In this document: positions 34,223 to 46,139 of the stretch, one piece after another
Position numbering within the stretch: position 1 is the stretch's first letter
Layout: each line of letters begins with the position of its first letter
NCBI GenBank assembly: GCA_029721515.1
Contig: JAQQSB010001360.1
Span: forward strand, 1 to 64,000
Length of the DNA stretch: 64,000 bases
Source of the DNA: Synanceia verrucosa
Taxonomy: Eukaryota > Chordata > Actinopteri > Perciformes > Synanceiidae
Reading direction: 5' to 3'
Made by a program: the position numbers and the translations under genes
The notes under the pieces: model-generated
Databases searched by the model: none
What the model saw: only the letters and a program-made list of their open reading frames with translations
Told to the model about the DNA's origin: nothing

Positions 34223-35059
34223 TTAAGTCTTCTGATATTTCCTCTGAATCAATGAAGTGTCTTTTTAATAATACTGTAGATTTTACAATGTACAAAGATT
34301 TTTCATGCTTAAAAATATTGTAATAAAATAACCACTGACAATAACTTGTAGTTTTATCAGTTAATTGTTAATAATTGATAATTTATTAAAATCTAAAGCT
34401 GTGTGGTTAATGCTACAATTACTTATGTAAAAAAAAAAACACACAAAATAAAGAAACACCTACTGTATATTCATATAAAATAGTGCTGCCAAATGAATAT
34501 TTTTTAAAATCACAGAATTTTGATAGTTAACTAATAACACACCAGCAGTTTTACAGATCATATTAACATTGGTTGAATGATCAATGATGTCATTTGACAA
34601 CAAGCCAACCAGAGTTTGTCTCTTAGACCAGAGTGTTCATGATGTTGACTGATCTGCAGTCAGCTGACACCATTTAACAAGCCCTGTAGTTAACTTCTTC
34701 ATTTAGTTTCATCCTCAGGTCTGTGGAGACTTGATCACTGCTAAATAATAGCTTTAGCCTGTTAGCCGTTAGCATTCATCTGAATAGTTGCACGAATATG
34801 CTTAGCTTGTAGCATGTTTAGCTCATAGATGCTAACTGAAACTGGAAGTACTTAAGTGATATTTTAATTCTGTTTTTCATAAGGTTCATATTAGTTTGAT
34901 GACTCCACTGAGCTGTCTGGGAGTTTTTCAAAATAAAACTACCCATTCAGAAATGTATTCTAGTTCTTCTCCATGACTGCAGAAGGAAGCAGCTGTGTTG
35001 TTCAAATGGCACAGTGAGTGACAACAGAGCCTCTCCTTTAATGTGAATATAAGAAATGT
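34223..35059. other. AT-rich spacer
   Basis: No feature recognised. A poly-A run is at about 34430-34440. Short low-value open frames only. Confidence 0.35.
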
Positions 35060-35130
35060 TGGAGATGCTGGGATTGAACCCAAGACCTCACACATGCAAA
35101 GCACACACTCTACCACTGAGCTACATCCCC
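35060..35130 (-). tRNA. tRNA-Ala(TGC)
   Basis: Minus strand GGGGATGTAGCTCAGTGGTAGAG opens a standard acceptor and A box. The anticodon arm is GTGC-TTTGCAT-GTGTG and the 3' strand is CATCTCC plus A. The T arm is one base shorter than usual and the stem is weak, so activity is uncertain. Confidence 0.75.
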
Positions 35131-35189
35131 CATGATACCTCAACAAACAAAATAAAGGCAGCACTATACTATCACTGGAGGAAAAGGAC

Positions 35190-35261
35190 TGTGATTGCTG
35201 GGAATCAAACTCAGATCAACTGCTTGGAAGGCAGCTATGCTCACCACCATACCACCATCAT
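35190..35261 (-). tRNA. tRNA-Gly(TCC)-like, likely pseudogene
   Basis: TGGTGGTATGGTGGTGAGCATAGC, the anticodon arm CTGCCTTCCAAGCAG and a TTTGATTCCCAGC T arm match tRNA-Gly(TCC). The acceptor stem has several mismatches (ATGATGG against CAATCAC), so it is probably not functional. Confidence 0.7.
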
Positions 35262-35528
35262 GGGTCAAAAAGACAGTTTCCACAAAGTCTGGAATTTATC
35301 TGTACATTGAGACTAAAAAAGTTGCAAAAACATCCTGCCTCATCCCAGAAGGTTCTGACTGACCACAGACCAGTTGCAGTGACTTCACACATCATCAAGG
35401 ACTCCTGCTCCATCTCCTCAGACCCCAGGTTCACCATGCACTCAATCTACTGTTTGAGTACCAGGAGTGGATGAGGTGAAATGATGCTTTCCTACAGTAT
35501 ATCAATACAACAAAATTGGAGAAAAATG

Positions 35529-35640
35529 CATCAGAAGTGGGATTTGAAAACACATTCCTATTCAGAGTTCAGAAGCCCCACTACAGAAAAAGGACTTCAG
35601 TCTTTGAGCAAGGTGCCTTAAACCACTCTGCCATTCTGAA
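35529..35640 (-). tRNA. tRNA-Leu(CAA) with intron, likely pseudogene
   Basis: CAGAATGGCAGAGTGGTTTAAG is the Leu 5' half. CTCAAA holds the CAA anticodon, and an intron follows after the base next to it. The 3' half ends ATCCCACTTCTGA. The intron contains TTTTT, which would stop RNA polymerase III early, and the G1-C72 pair is lost (T against T). Its 3' end is the sequence that the ERV primer site 2 kb away matches. Confidence 0.7.
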
Positions 35641-38114
35641 ACAACAACTATCAAACAACACTGTTGAATAACTTATTATATTCTGCAATTTTCTAAATCT
35701 CAGTTGCTTCAAACAATCAGAGGTCCTTACTAAAGATAGCATTGAAATACAGTAGATGATTGTGTTGTTCAAAAACTTACAATATCCCTGTCATACATAT
35801 CAGGGATTTTTTATGATATTAATTATGATGCTGTATTAAGCCACATTAGTGCGCTAATTTCAATAGTCCTATGAACAACATATAGTCTAGTAACAACATA
35901 GAGTCTAGAAACCACAACATCCAAAGAAGGAGCAGTTATCTCTATAAAAAGACACTGGCGTGTTATTTATCTTTAAATATTTTGTCGTACCATTATTGCT
36001 ACTTCGTTAGCTAGCTAGCTATAGTTGAAACAAATTGTCATATTTTTGTTATGTAAACATTAGAAGACATACTTCAATATTTGTATAAATCAGCGCTTTT
36101 TGCTTACAAGTTGAAAAGTTTCATTTGTGAATTCCACTGCACTCAGCGGGCGCGCTCTGTCGCTGGTGGAGCGACAGAAAGAGTTTCTATTGGTTGGTGT
36201 GACCTGGCTCTGGTGTAACCTACGCCTTCCACTTTACACCCACTTCTCTCTTGTGCTGCTGTGCTGCCGGGAGGTAAGTTGATGGTCTGCTGCTCTTCTA
36301 AAGTTGAAACCGCTTCCCATAAGTAATGAATTGTACTACATAGGGTAGGATACAGCCTGCATTGACAACTTAACAACAAATAACAACTACAAGTAATGAA
36401 TTAATGCACATTGTCTCTCTCCACTTGCTGGTCACAGCCCTGAGTAGAGAACAGGGCTTACAGGCGCCGCTTTGCATTCAGGGACGTGGCCTCACGGTGT
36501 AAAACAAACAGCCAGTCGGACCCGAGAGGAAGATGCAGAGTTGAGAGAAAAGAAAAGAAAGAAAGAAAAAGATGTTAAAATCCAGAGAAAAGGATATTGT
36601 TTAAATAGGGAAGCCAGGGATCACTATATGGACAAAACCGGCACTATAAACAGGCGTCTGGGTTTGTTTTGTGGTGTGAGCTGCAGATCACACCACAAAC
36701 AGTGAGAACTGTAATCCAGGACAAAGAGTGCAACCACTGCAGCAGGTGACTCTCCTGGTTTTGTGATCTGATGTCTGTAGTAACGCAGCTGTCCTTTTAT
36801 ATATATAATATGAACATATATACTTTATAGATAACTATTTATGTATAACATGGAAAGAAATTTCTTAAGAAACATATATGTATTGTCATTACAGAAGAAA
36901 TTGCACTACTCCATTTTTATTTATCATCCATGCAGCTGTCCAAAGACATATATTGTGTATATCATACATATATGTTGCATAGAGTATCTATTTCTTTATA
37001 GCATATAAAGAAATGAAGTAAGAAACACATATTTATTGTTATTATTATTGTGTGTATTCCTTGTTACATTGTTGTTTACTATATTATAGAGTTTGTTTAC
37101 TACTATTTTACATATTACATTTCACTACATCAATTTTCTATATGTCCAGATACCTATTTATTCAGTACTGAAATAATTTGTAAAAAATGTGTATTTATTA
37201 TTGTTATATAAGAAATTGCACTCCATGTTCTGTGTCCATGTTTTTATTTGTAACCTTTTACCTTGATGCACTGTTCTGTGTTCTCAGGTTGCACTACTTG
37301 CAAATAAACACTGAAAAACATCTGATTGTGTGACACTCTCTTGTTTTTGCATATCCATACTGTTATTGTTTCTTGTTTATAAGACACATGTGTATTTAAG
37401 TATGTTTATTGTGAAGATCGTAAAGTATGGATGCTACAGACACTTCTGGCTGTATTTGGATACACATTTATTTCCCACTCAGCCTGCTATGTTTGTCAGA
37501 ACACAACATACATACACAATTTGTATCGAGGAATGTCATAGTCTTCATCCTTGTATGGCAACACTATGTGAATCAGTATTTTATCTGGCAAAATAGTGTA
37601 CTTGTTGAGGATGGTTCGATCCAACCTTTCATTCTGTCTTCCCGGTCTCCTGGTCAGCTCCTTCCTCTACTGGTGCTGGTGTCTCCACTGTGGATCAGAT
37701 AAGGACATCTTTGCACCTTCAACAGCAACCAGCAGCTTCCCTGAAAACATAGACATGTCAAACTTTAGGATGCATTAGGGACTAATTCATCTGTCTAACC
37801 ATCATACTTGATGACACCTGAAACTGTAAACACAGCTGAGTGAAAAGATTTACTTAAGGAAACAGCAAGATTTTCCCTAATTTAGGTTTCAATATGATGC
37901 TGGAGTTTACATGGTAGCATCCTGGTGTTAGCTAGCAGCCTTTTTGCTAATAACACACTGTGGCAGTGGAGCATCATCAGGACCAATACATGAAAAGACA
38001 AACTTTAAAAATAATCAGACTCATACTTCCTCTGTTTTCTGCCTCCCCACACTCTGCGGTGTCCTCTCTCACTTTCACTCTATGTCCTAAAAATCAGTAC
38101 ATGTTGTACTGCAG
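35641..38114. other. Unannotated DNA with a possible first exon
   Basis: No protein family recognised. Around 36140-36275 the DNA is GC-rich, with GAGCGACAGA and a strong splice-donor match GGGAG|GTAAGT at about 36272. A later TTACAG|GCGCC near 36460 could be an acceptor followed by a purine-rich stretch. AATAAA signals occur near 37302. This could be an untranslated host transcript or repeat, but no coding exon supports it. Confidence 0.35.
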
Positions 38115-38300
38115 TTTGATTCCCCGCCTCGAGACTTTTCTGTCAGCAGTAGTTTTCCCCCCATGTCTTCGCGTGGGTACTCAAGCTTCCTTCCTACCAT
38201 CAAAAAAAAACAGCCATGGGGATTAGGTTAGTGTGGCTAATTTAAATTGCCCGGTAGGTGTGAGCATTGAGTCTTGAGTGGTTGTGTATGTCTGTGTGTG
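38115..38300 (+). mobile_element. V-SINE fragment
   Basis: CCATGTCTTCGCGTGGGTACTC, ACCATCAAAAAAAAACAGCC, GGTTAGTGTGGCTAATTTAAATTGCCC and GTGGTTGTGTATGTCTGTGTG follow the V-SINE body in order. The tRNA-derived head is missing or too decayed. Confidence 0.65.
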
Positions 38301-38991
38301 CTGTGAAGAGCTGGAATTATTTGTGCTGAAAAATATTGTTTTTCAGTTAAAATAACAACCACAGTTTCTATAAACAGAGTGTTACTCTCACCCATTGGTC
38401 TCCATCTTGGATTATTAAGCGCTGTCATGTTTGTATTTTTTGAGACCATATTAGGACTGAGAGGGTGGGGCCTCTATGTCCTGGTCTTATTGAAGATCAC
38501 TGGTACTCAACTATAAGAAGAAGTAGAGGATCAAGTGATCATGTGACATATAAACAGGTACATACATAGATGAAATTCAACCTGTGCATTTTACCTATCC
38601 CATAAAGGAGCAGTTGGCTGCCCACTATAAGGCGCTCTGGGAAGCAACTACAGGGTTAAATGTGTCTTGCTCTCAAAGACACAACAACTTGTCGTGGGCC
38701 CGGATGGTTGAGAGGCAACCACTCTCTACTCACTGAGCTTCTGGCACTCTGATAGGGACCTGGATGAAGCTGCTAACAAGGGTTAGCTTCCTCAGTAAAC
38801 TTCAGAGCTTCTGTCTACACTTGATGCAAAAAAAAACAAAAAAAGTAACTCCTGCATTTTAATACAGCTTCTCTAAATCACTTTGTTAGGCAATTTAGTG
38901 AATATTACTTTGACTTTACTCTCCACAGTCATACAAAACCAGGTTACTCACTTAGATTACTTTAGCTGGTTAATTAAACACATAAACTACT

Positions 38992-39069
38992 GTTTCTGGG
39001 TGGGCTCAAACCCTTAACCTTCAGGTAATAGTCAAAACTACACTTTGGCCGAGTGCACCACCAGGAGAC
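38992..39069 (-). pseudogene. tRNA-Asn pseudogene
   Basis: GTCTCCTGGTGGTGCACTCGG head, anticodon loop ACTATTA (ATT instead of GTT) and a GGTTTGAGCCCACCC T arm match tRNA-Asn. The acceptor and D arms are mismatched. Its partner in the inverted copy lacks the anticodon arm altogether. Confidence 0.65.
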
Positions 39070-39525
39070 TCCCCAGAGCGTGTGTTGGCACATGCTAGCA
39101 TTAACTTATACACTGAACACTACACCTGGACGAGCCTTATAGTTATTGTTACTAATGATGGACTTAAACATACTTCAGATAATAAACACAGTTTCTGTCT
39201 TCATTCAGTATATAGAACATCCATCTGAGCTGACCTCTACCTGGTCCACACACCTCTCATCAAATTTGGAGAAAGACCCAACAGAGACTTTACTTCCTCA
39301 GGAAGCTAAAAAGCTCTCCTCCCTCAAAACTCCAAGTTGATTGAACTGTTTGGGATGCTGGAACAGAGTGAACAGGACAGAGGAGAGAACAGTTCTCCAT
39401 CTGAGGAAGATGGGAGCTCATCCTGCTCCAGTCTGGCTGCCTTGTCAGGACAAGGTCTCCTCAGCCTCCTCTGCCAACCTGCTCTACAGTGATGGTGGTG
39501 GGCAATGAGAACTTGCACATCACCT

Positions 39526-39600
39526 TCCCCTTATGGTCCACAGCACTTAGGGGTCTCTTGTTTTCACTCAGGTGGCCCTGGGTTTAACACCAGTGAGCAT
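39526..39600 (+). pseudogene. tRNA-Glu(TTC) pseudogene
   Basis: TCCCC..TATGGTC, then CTTGTTTTCACTCAGGTGGCCC and GGGTTTAACACC align with tRNA-Glu(TTC). The acceptor 3' strand is lost (AGTGAGCA). The better partner is at 59134-59204. Confidence 0.65.
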
Positions 39601-39739
39601 GAGAATGACTGTTTTATGGCAGCAGTAGCTCAGTCTATTAAGACTTTATTATACTGCACGCCTGCCTGTCAAAACTCAGATGCAGCCATCCAGAAAGTCC
39701 TTTTTCCTCCAGTGATAATATTCTATTTGCTTGGTTTTG

Positions 39740-40100
39740 CTGTGGGCGGTGTGCTTTTCACTGTCGCCTCACAGCAAGAAGAATTGCAGGGTTCGAATCC
39801 AGACCCCCGGGCCTTTCAGTGTGGAAGTTACATGTTCTCCCTGTGTCTGTGTGGGTTCTCTCCAGGTACTCTGGTTTCTCCTCCCCACCATCCAAAAACA
39901 TGCATGGGGATTAGGGTTAATTGGCTAATTTAAATTGACCGTGGAAGTGTGTGAATGTGAGTGTGAGTGGTTTGTCTGTGTCTCTGTGTGTCCTGTGATG
40001 AACTGGAGACTTGTCCAAGCGCACTCTGCCCTCTTCTGCTGCTTCCCCAGACAGCTGGGATAGGATCCAGCCCCCCCTGCGATATTCGGATAGATGGGCG
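39740..40100 (+). mobile_element. Near full-length V-SINE
   Basis: The head has CCTCACAGCAAGAAGAATTG and the B box GGGTTCGAATCC (39790-39801). The body has TTACATGTTCTCCCTGTGTC, GTGGGTTCTCTCCAGGTACTC, CACCATCCAAAAACATGCATG, and TAATTTAAATTGACC. The tail has GTCCTGTGATGAACTGGAGAC and AGCTGGGATAGGATCCAGCC and ends near GGATAGATGGGCG. The first part of the A box is damaged. Non-autonomous; depends on a LINE. Confidence 0.85.
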
Positions 40101-41318
40101 TTTTTTTTGTCTACCAAAGTAATATATATATTCAAGTCTTTCTCAGGATTTGCTCACATTTCTTTTCTTCCCTTTGGGTGAATTCACTTCATATACACAT
40201 TTTCACTCACGTTTACTTACGACCTCCAAACTCTTGATGAAAAACATGTCTTTGTTTGTGTTTAGCCATTCTGGAATTACCCCAGTACCCCAGCCTGGGC
40301 TTTGAACTCCACATCCCACAGTGTTTCTTTGTTTCTGTGGTGTATAGCACCTAACACATGAAAAGGTCTTGTAGGTAGTTTCTGAATGGCGAGGTGACAA
40401 AGATTTCTCCTGCCAATGCAAGTGCTGAGGTGTCCCTTGAGCAAAGTACCAAATCTCCAGCTCCTCTGTAAGGGGTTTCTGTATGGCAGCCCTCTTGCTC
40501 TGACATGTCTCCATTCATTTTTTGAACATGTAAGGGCTAAAGAAGTTGGAGAAGTAAAAGTAAGTAAGAAAGTAAACAAATGACAAGAGTGAAAAAAAAA
40601 GCTGAAGGGCACTCTGACACCACTGTCTTCATCATAGTTCATCTTTCTTGCACCACTTGAGAAAGGAACTTAATTCTTCATAAACTAACATGGAATCAAA
40701 AACCAAGAAACAAAACTGAGCAGACCCTCTCAAAAGGAACAATGTTTTACTGAATCTGGATTCTCAGTGGAATCTCATCATTTCTGAGTGATCACTACTG
40801 TAAAACCACAGAATACTCTGACGACCCCATGCTGATCATATGCTAATATAATGGGAATACATTCTATGATGTCATTCTTCTCTGTGAGGGGAGGGTGTTC
40901 TACTCCTGAGCATCTGCTGTGGAGCAGTGATCATAGGGTTCAATCCCCACCTGTGGAAAGGATGGAGGAGAAATGTCAGGTCAGGTAAGGTAAATATTAA
41001 CAGTGACATGAAGACAGCACAAGATATGGCTCAATAAAAATATGTATGGTGAAAATACTGATTATGTAAAACATCATTAACATGTTTAAAGAAGGTTCAA
41101 AAGAAGATGTTTTGTTATAATCTCTGCTAATTCAAATGAGTTCTGTTATTAACCTAAATAAATACTGAAGTGTTTATGTCTCATTTTTTACTATTAGAAG
41201 CCCATTTGAGCTCTGATTGTGACCTTTGACCCTCACAGTGTACCAGCAACTAATCAACACTTATCATATTAATGTGTTTCATATATTTTGACTCAAATAG
41301 ATGATATCAAAAACTCCT
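40101..41318. other. Unannotated DNA with a duplicated fragment
   Basis: No gene. 40430-40450 holds a CCTTGAGCAAAGTACC phrase common in fish repeats. 40800-40985 is a diverged copy of a segment found at 45120-45310 and, inverted, at 55330-55560 (GATGTCATTCTTCTCTGTGAGG, GGTTCAATCCCCACCTGTGG). Confidence 0.5.
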
Positions 41319-41391
41319 AGTGGATGTAGCTCAGTGGTCGAGTGCCTGGTTTGTATGTGTGTGACACTCTGGGATCAATACCCAGCCATGA
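41319..41391 (+). pseudogene. tRNA-Ala pseudogene
   Basis: GTGGATGTAGCTCAGTGGTCGAGTGC and GGGATCAATACCC resemble tRNA-Ala A and B boxes. The anticodon region reads TTTGTAT instead of TTTGCAT, and the stem (CCTGG against GTGTG) does not pair. Confidence 0.6.
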
Positions 41392-41509
41392 AAAACAGAG
41401 TGGATCTAATCACAGTGATCTTGGAAACAATGTAAAAATGGAGTGGAAAATGAAATGAGCTTTTATAGACGATACATCCTCTTTTCCTCCACTGATAGTT
41501 TACTTTTTA

Positions 41510-42860
41510 TTTATCTTCCTGAGGAAGTAAAGTCTCTGTTGGGTCTTCCTCACTTGGTGAGAGGTGTGTGTGGACCAGGTGAGGTCAGCTCAGATGTGGA
41601 CTATATATACTGAATGAAGACACTTCACTCTGAAGTTGCTCCCTGAGCGCCTTTACTGTAGACAGCTAACTGCTCCCTTACAGGATGGGTAAAATGCACA
41701 GGTTGAATTTCTTCTATGTTTGTACCTGAATATATGTAACATCATGATCTGAGTCTTCAGTTGTGACCAGGACATGAGGCCACACCTCTCTCAGTCCAAA
41801 TATGGTCTCAAACTTACAAACATGGCCCAGCGACTAATAATCCAAGATGGAGACCAATGGGTGAGGTTACACTATTTGAAAACTGGTGGTATTATTTTAC
41901 AGCATAAATAATTCCCAGTTCATCGCCAGGAGGCACATAGAGACAATTTGTCACTCACACTCACATTCACACCTATGGGTAATTTATAGGCTTGGATTAC
42001 CTGGAGGAGAAGACCCACACAGACACGAGAGGAATGATGCAAACTCCACACAGAAAGGAATCCAAACTCCTGTACAGCATGTATTACTTTTTAGTGGCTC
42101 ATGTGAAAGTGAGAGAGGACACAGAGTGTGGGGGAAGAGAAGAAAACAGAGGAAGTATGAGTCTGGATTATTTAAGAGTTTGTCTTTTTCATGTATTGGT
42201 CCTGATGATGCTCCACTGCCACAGTGTGTTATTAGCAAAGAGCTGCGAAGCTAACGACAGGATACTACCATGCAAACTCCAGCATATATATTGAAACCAT
42301 GGGACCTCAAGTGTCAAACATTCAGAGTGTGTGACACATTTTAACCCTTTCACTCTCTCACCTGCCACACCTGCTATTTACCACACATTACACCACTATA
42401 TGAGCAGTGGGACATGTAGCAAGACACTGCTGTATCTGGTTAAAGTACAGTGATCATTTTAAGTGTAGACCAGCGTTAATGGCTGGGCCAACGCTGAGAT
42501 GAGTGTTTCATGTTTTTTACAAATCTGTTGAAAAAGTTAAATTGTGTTTTCTCAAGTAACTGTTTTTTAATATGTTTAATTGTGTTCAAAATATCTTCAA
42601 AAACACTAAGGTGTTAAAATATTTAATGTTAAAATATGTTGAAAAGAACACTACAAAACATGTTTAAGATGTTTTAAAAAGTGGTGGGGCACAGGTGCTT
42701 TGAGTTCTCTCTTGGGAGGCTCACTATCCCACACTTTGGAAAACCTCTGATTTAGATAATACTAATATCTTCTATGGTGACACATGGAAACAGATGATTG
42801 GTTGAACTCTTTAAAAACAGATAAAGTCATGTGAGCCTCTCTGACCATGTGTGTGCAGAA
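41510..42860 (+). repeat. Segmental duplication, direct copy of 59.40-61.24 kb
   Basis: Shared in order: GAGGAAGTAAAGTCTCTG (41521), AGCTCAGATGTGGACTATAT (41588), the CCAAGATGGAGACCAATGGG block (41842), a V-SINE fragment, AAAGTGAGAGAGGACACAGAG (42108), AACCCTTTCACTCTCTCACC (42344) and AAAAAGTGGTGGGGCACAGG (42676). The copy lacks the part corresponding to about 59600-60060. Open frames across it are not conserved between copies. Confidence 0.8.
41905..42062 (-). mobile_element. V-SINE fragment
   Basis: On the minus strand: TGTGTGGAGTTTGCATCATTC, GTGTCTGTGTGGGTCTTC and AATTACCCATAGGTGTGAATG, the V-SINE body without head or tail. Its duplicate is 60228-60420. Confidence 0.7.
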
Positions 42861-43289
42861 TGTGGTCATGTTGGAGACCTCATGTCTCTCCTCTGTATTC
42901 ATGTTGTTTCTTAGCTACAGTGCTACTGGCCATACCCATAATGCCTTACCTAAAACTTTGAATTCATGTGATCTATTACTCTCACTTAATCTCCATATAA
43001 ACCCTTACATATGAAAAAGTATTATATTGTACTCATATATAATATGCACAAAGTATATAACATACTCAAAGCATCATTATTTTGTACTCGTGGGTTTGAA
43101 TCCTGCCCTTTACACAGACAAGTTTACCTGGTTCCTGGTCCATGGACTGGATCATCCAGGGCTTTGAGTCCCTTCCTCAATGGAGACAGTCTGTCCTTAT
43201 CATTGCTATGTCAAAATATAATGTTACAGGTCCCAAATCTAAACCATGTATGCAGTTAATAATAAGGAACAAATCTCTTCTCTGGCTCC

Positions 43290-45320
43290 AGGTGACTCTG
43301 TAAAACAGTATGAAGGAAACAGAGGCGGAGACGTGAGTTTCTCTTCAACTTCCTGAGACAAATGCTTTATTAAACACATTTCTCACAATGATTTATTATT
43401 TATTTACATTTCTATGCTATATCTGAAATGTCTATTTGACACTTAGATATGAGCTTTTTCTGGCCATATATAATCCATACTGTCACTACACACATTCACA
43501 ATACATACAAATGTCTTTTGGCATCACTTTTCCTAGACACTTAAGCTTTATAATTAGAGCTGTGGTTTGCATTTGAAGCTTTTTTTTTGTTTGCTTTATT
43601 ACCCCTATTGTTGTTGTGGCATGTGTGTTTGTTTAGAAAGCCTCTCTTAATCAAACCCTACTGGTTAACATTTAATAGCCACTGGAGAAACAACACAGGA
43701 TCACCTAAACAAATGTGTGTGTCTCTCTATCACACACCAACTGTACATTAAAATACATCCAACGACTTCACTCAAATATGGTGTCTTTTTCCACATAACA
43801 CCTAACAGAATACTATATAGTGGCATAGTGGAAATACTGTACAGTAGCTAACCTAACTAACACACATGTAGAACGGAACCCAATGCTAGTGATGTACCAA
43901 CCCGCTAGCTTGGTAGCATTACCGCTTGGCTAGCTGTAACTCAGAACACTGTATTTATTCAACTGGCCTGATGGTTTCTACATTACTGCCTTCAGTTCTG
44001 TTCTCCCCCAAACCAAACATGTTTCGTTTCACACATATGAAATACAGTCACTTAAAATGGTGTTGTGCTTCACAAGCCTGTAAAACAGTGCTGAAGGAAC
44101 AGGAGGCCAGGAGGCGTGAGTTTCTCTTCAGCTTCCCTTGAATACAATGAGAGCAAGAGCGCCTGCCTCCCTGTATTCCTGCACCACTGAAGCTATGCCA
44201 CTGTCTCATACTGCCCCCTACTGTTATGGAAACACATAGCAACTTCACATTCCCACAATAATACCTGTGACTGTGTTCTAAATAGATAATCCACAGCTGA
44301 AAAATTAAATCAATAAGAAAAAAAAAAACAACACCGCAGATGTAAATCTCACTAGAGCAAGTCACAGTAACATGCTTCATTATTACTGAAACAAGTCAGC
44401 TCAGCTCCTCCAGACTATTTCAAACAAACTATTTCAAATTTCCCAAAAAGCTTGCATGTGAAAACCAGGCGTGTGGTTACAAAAAGGTTTCCAACCTCTT
44501 TGCATGAAAGGATCTGAACAATGGGACTATCGCCTACATAGCAGCCAAGAGAGAAATTAAACTGTTGTGGAGAATGTGGGCATCAATCCCGCTACCTTCC
44601 TGCGATACAAGCACTCTACCATTTGAGCTAATTCCCTGGCCTTGAGAGCCGCCATGTAGCTCACCCCAGATCATCTCATCCCATACTTTTTCCAGACTCT
44701 TGAAGGTCTCCTGGATCAGACGCCTACTGTAATTCATCAGATACAGTAGGCGAGGTGTGACATCAATTATGCTCTCTAAGTTCAAAATCACATCCTGACT
44801 CCCAGAAAGAAACACTTTAGTCTGCCAAGTTGTCAGTGTTGGAGGTGATGAGCTGCCAAACATTGTGCTCTACACAGAGTTTAAATGGTTGGCTCCATGC
44901 ACTGCTAATCTGTTGTCCTGCTGGACTGCTAACTCAAAGTTCAAGAGTCTTTATTGTCAGTTATGCCACGCAGAACAAAAATTCTTGGAGAGTATCTCAG
45001 CTTAAAGGCACACATGAATAAAGAAATAAAAATAAAGATGTTGAAAGACATGAATAGAAAATATTAAACCATATATCCCATATTTTCACGGATTCTCTGA
45101 GGAATCTGCACATTCTGAGTGATGTCACTGATGACCCTATTCTCAATCCATATGCTAATATAACAAAACACAATATATTATGTCATTCTTTTCTATACTA
45201 ATGAATTTTTCCACTTTATAACAGCTAAGCTATATGATGTCATTCTTTTCTGTGAGGAGAGAGAAGGAAGGAGTGTTCAAGATCCTAGGTTCAATCCCCA
45301 CCTGTGGAAGGATGGGAGAC
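43290..45320 (+). repeat. Segmental duplication, inverted copy of 55.34-57.01 kb
   Basis: Matches on opposite strands include TACAGTCACTTAAAATGGTG (44043 against 56560), ATACTGCCCCCTACTGTTATGG (44209 against 56400), a tRNA-Ala copy (44568 against 56040), GCTCACCCCAGATCATCTC-type text (44658 against 55995) and TGACATCAGTGATG-type text near 45120. A (T/A)-rich LINE-like tail TTCAAGAGTCTTTATTGTCA lies at 44943. Confidence 0.85.
44568..44637 (-). pseudogene. tRNA-Ala pseudogene
   Basis: GGGAATTAGCTCAAATGGTAGAG and GGGATTGATGCCC match the tRNA-Ala(AGC) type. A base is lost and the anticodon stem is scrambled (TTGTATCGCAGGAAG), so no AGC anticodon remains. The duplicate at 56040 is well kept. Confidence 0.75.
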
Positions 45321-46139
45321 AAGTAATGAGTAATGTAAAAGTAAGCTGTATTGTACTGCTCATGTTTAAAGACATTCATGTTTCATTTGTTAGTGAACTT
45401 TATTTGCTATATTTTGGGAATCAGCCAGAAATAAGTTTTTCATATATGCAAACATGGTCAGGCTGGTATCCAATAGCAACAACAGAATCAAATAGAAACA
45501 GAGTAGAATGGAACATTCTTAAAAATATGATGTCATTTGGAACATCCATCAAATACATGTTGAGACATCCCTTGATTTCTAGAATAAGCTGCTGAACACC
45601 TGCACCAGGTTCAGGAGTCCAGATTTCACAGAGCACAGCAGTCTGAGTGAAGTGTGGTGCTGATCACACGCTTTCCACTACCTCACCACCTGCTGGAGTT
45701 TCCTTTACCATCCTCACACTGTAGCTGCTGAACCACACCGAGCAGCTGGACATCAGGAAGCTCTCTGTGGTAGACTGATAGAAGTTCATCAGCAGGTTTT
45801 AGAGGGGGAGGACAGCTTGTTTTATGCTTCCTGGAGGAAGTAAAGTCTCTGCTGGGTCTTCTCCACTTGGTGAGAGGTGTGTGGACCAGGTGAGGAGTCA
45901 GCTCAGATGTGGACTATATATACTGAATGAAGACTGGAAACTATCATTTACCATCTGAAGTATGTTTAAGTCCATCATTAGTAACAATAACTATCAGGCT
46001 ATTGTGTAGTGTTTACTGTCTAAAAAATTGTAGTGACCATATTATAGACTCAATGTACGTGGATATATCTCAGCCATTAGGGGGCAGCTCCCTCTCTGAA
46101 TCTGCAGCAGTTAAACTCACTTCTGTGGCTCAAAGCGAC
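45321..46139. other. Unannotated DNA with a repeated promoter-like block
   Basis: No gene recognised. 45830-45930 (GGAAGTAAAGTCTCTGCTGG ... TGTGGACTATATATACTG) recurs at 41518-41610 and 59410-59510, and inverted at 39190-39310. Confidence 0.5.

Larger units (their letters stand above)
38200..39640 (-). repeat. Segmental duplication, inverted copy of 59.09-60.30 kb
   Basis: Ordered matches on opposite strands. The CCCATTGGTCTCCATCTTGG segment (38395) matches 60140-60160. The tRNA-SINE-like piece at 38660-38750 matches 59935-60010. A tRNA-Asn remnant matches the one at 59644. The block AGTGAACAGGACAGAGGAGAG (39368) matches 59325-59350. The tRNA-Glu remnant matches the gene at 59134. Both copies keep the same gene order. 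Confidence 0.85.

Noticed and set aside
40900..40970. A tRNA gene suggested by GGTTCAATCCCCACC
   Set aside because: Only a B-box-like piece; no acceptor or anticodon stem can be formed.
41886..42294. Open frames of 100-122 codons in the duplicated block
   Set aside because: Not kept in frame in the duplicate at 60.3-60.9 kb, and they overlap a V-SINE fragment.
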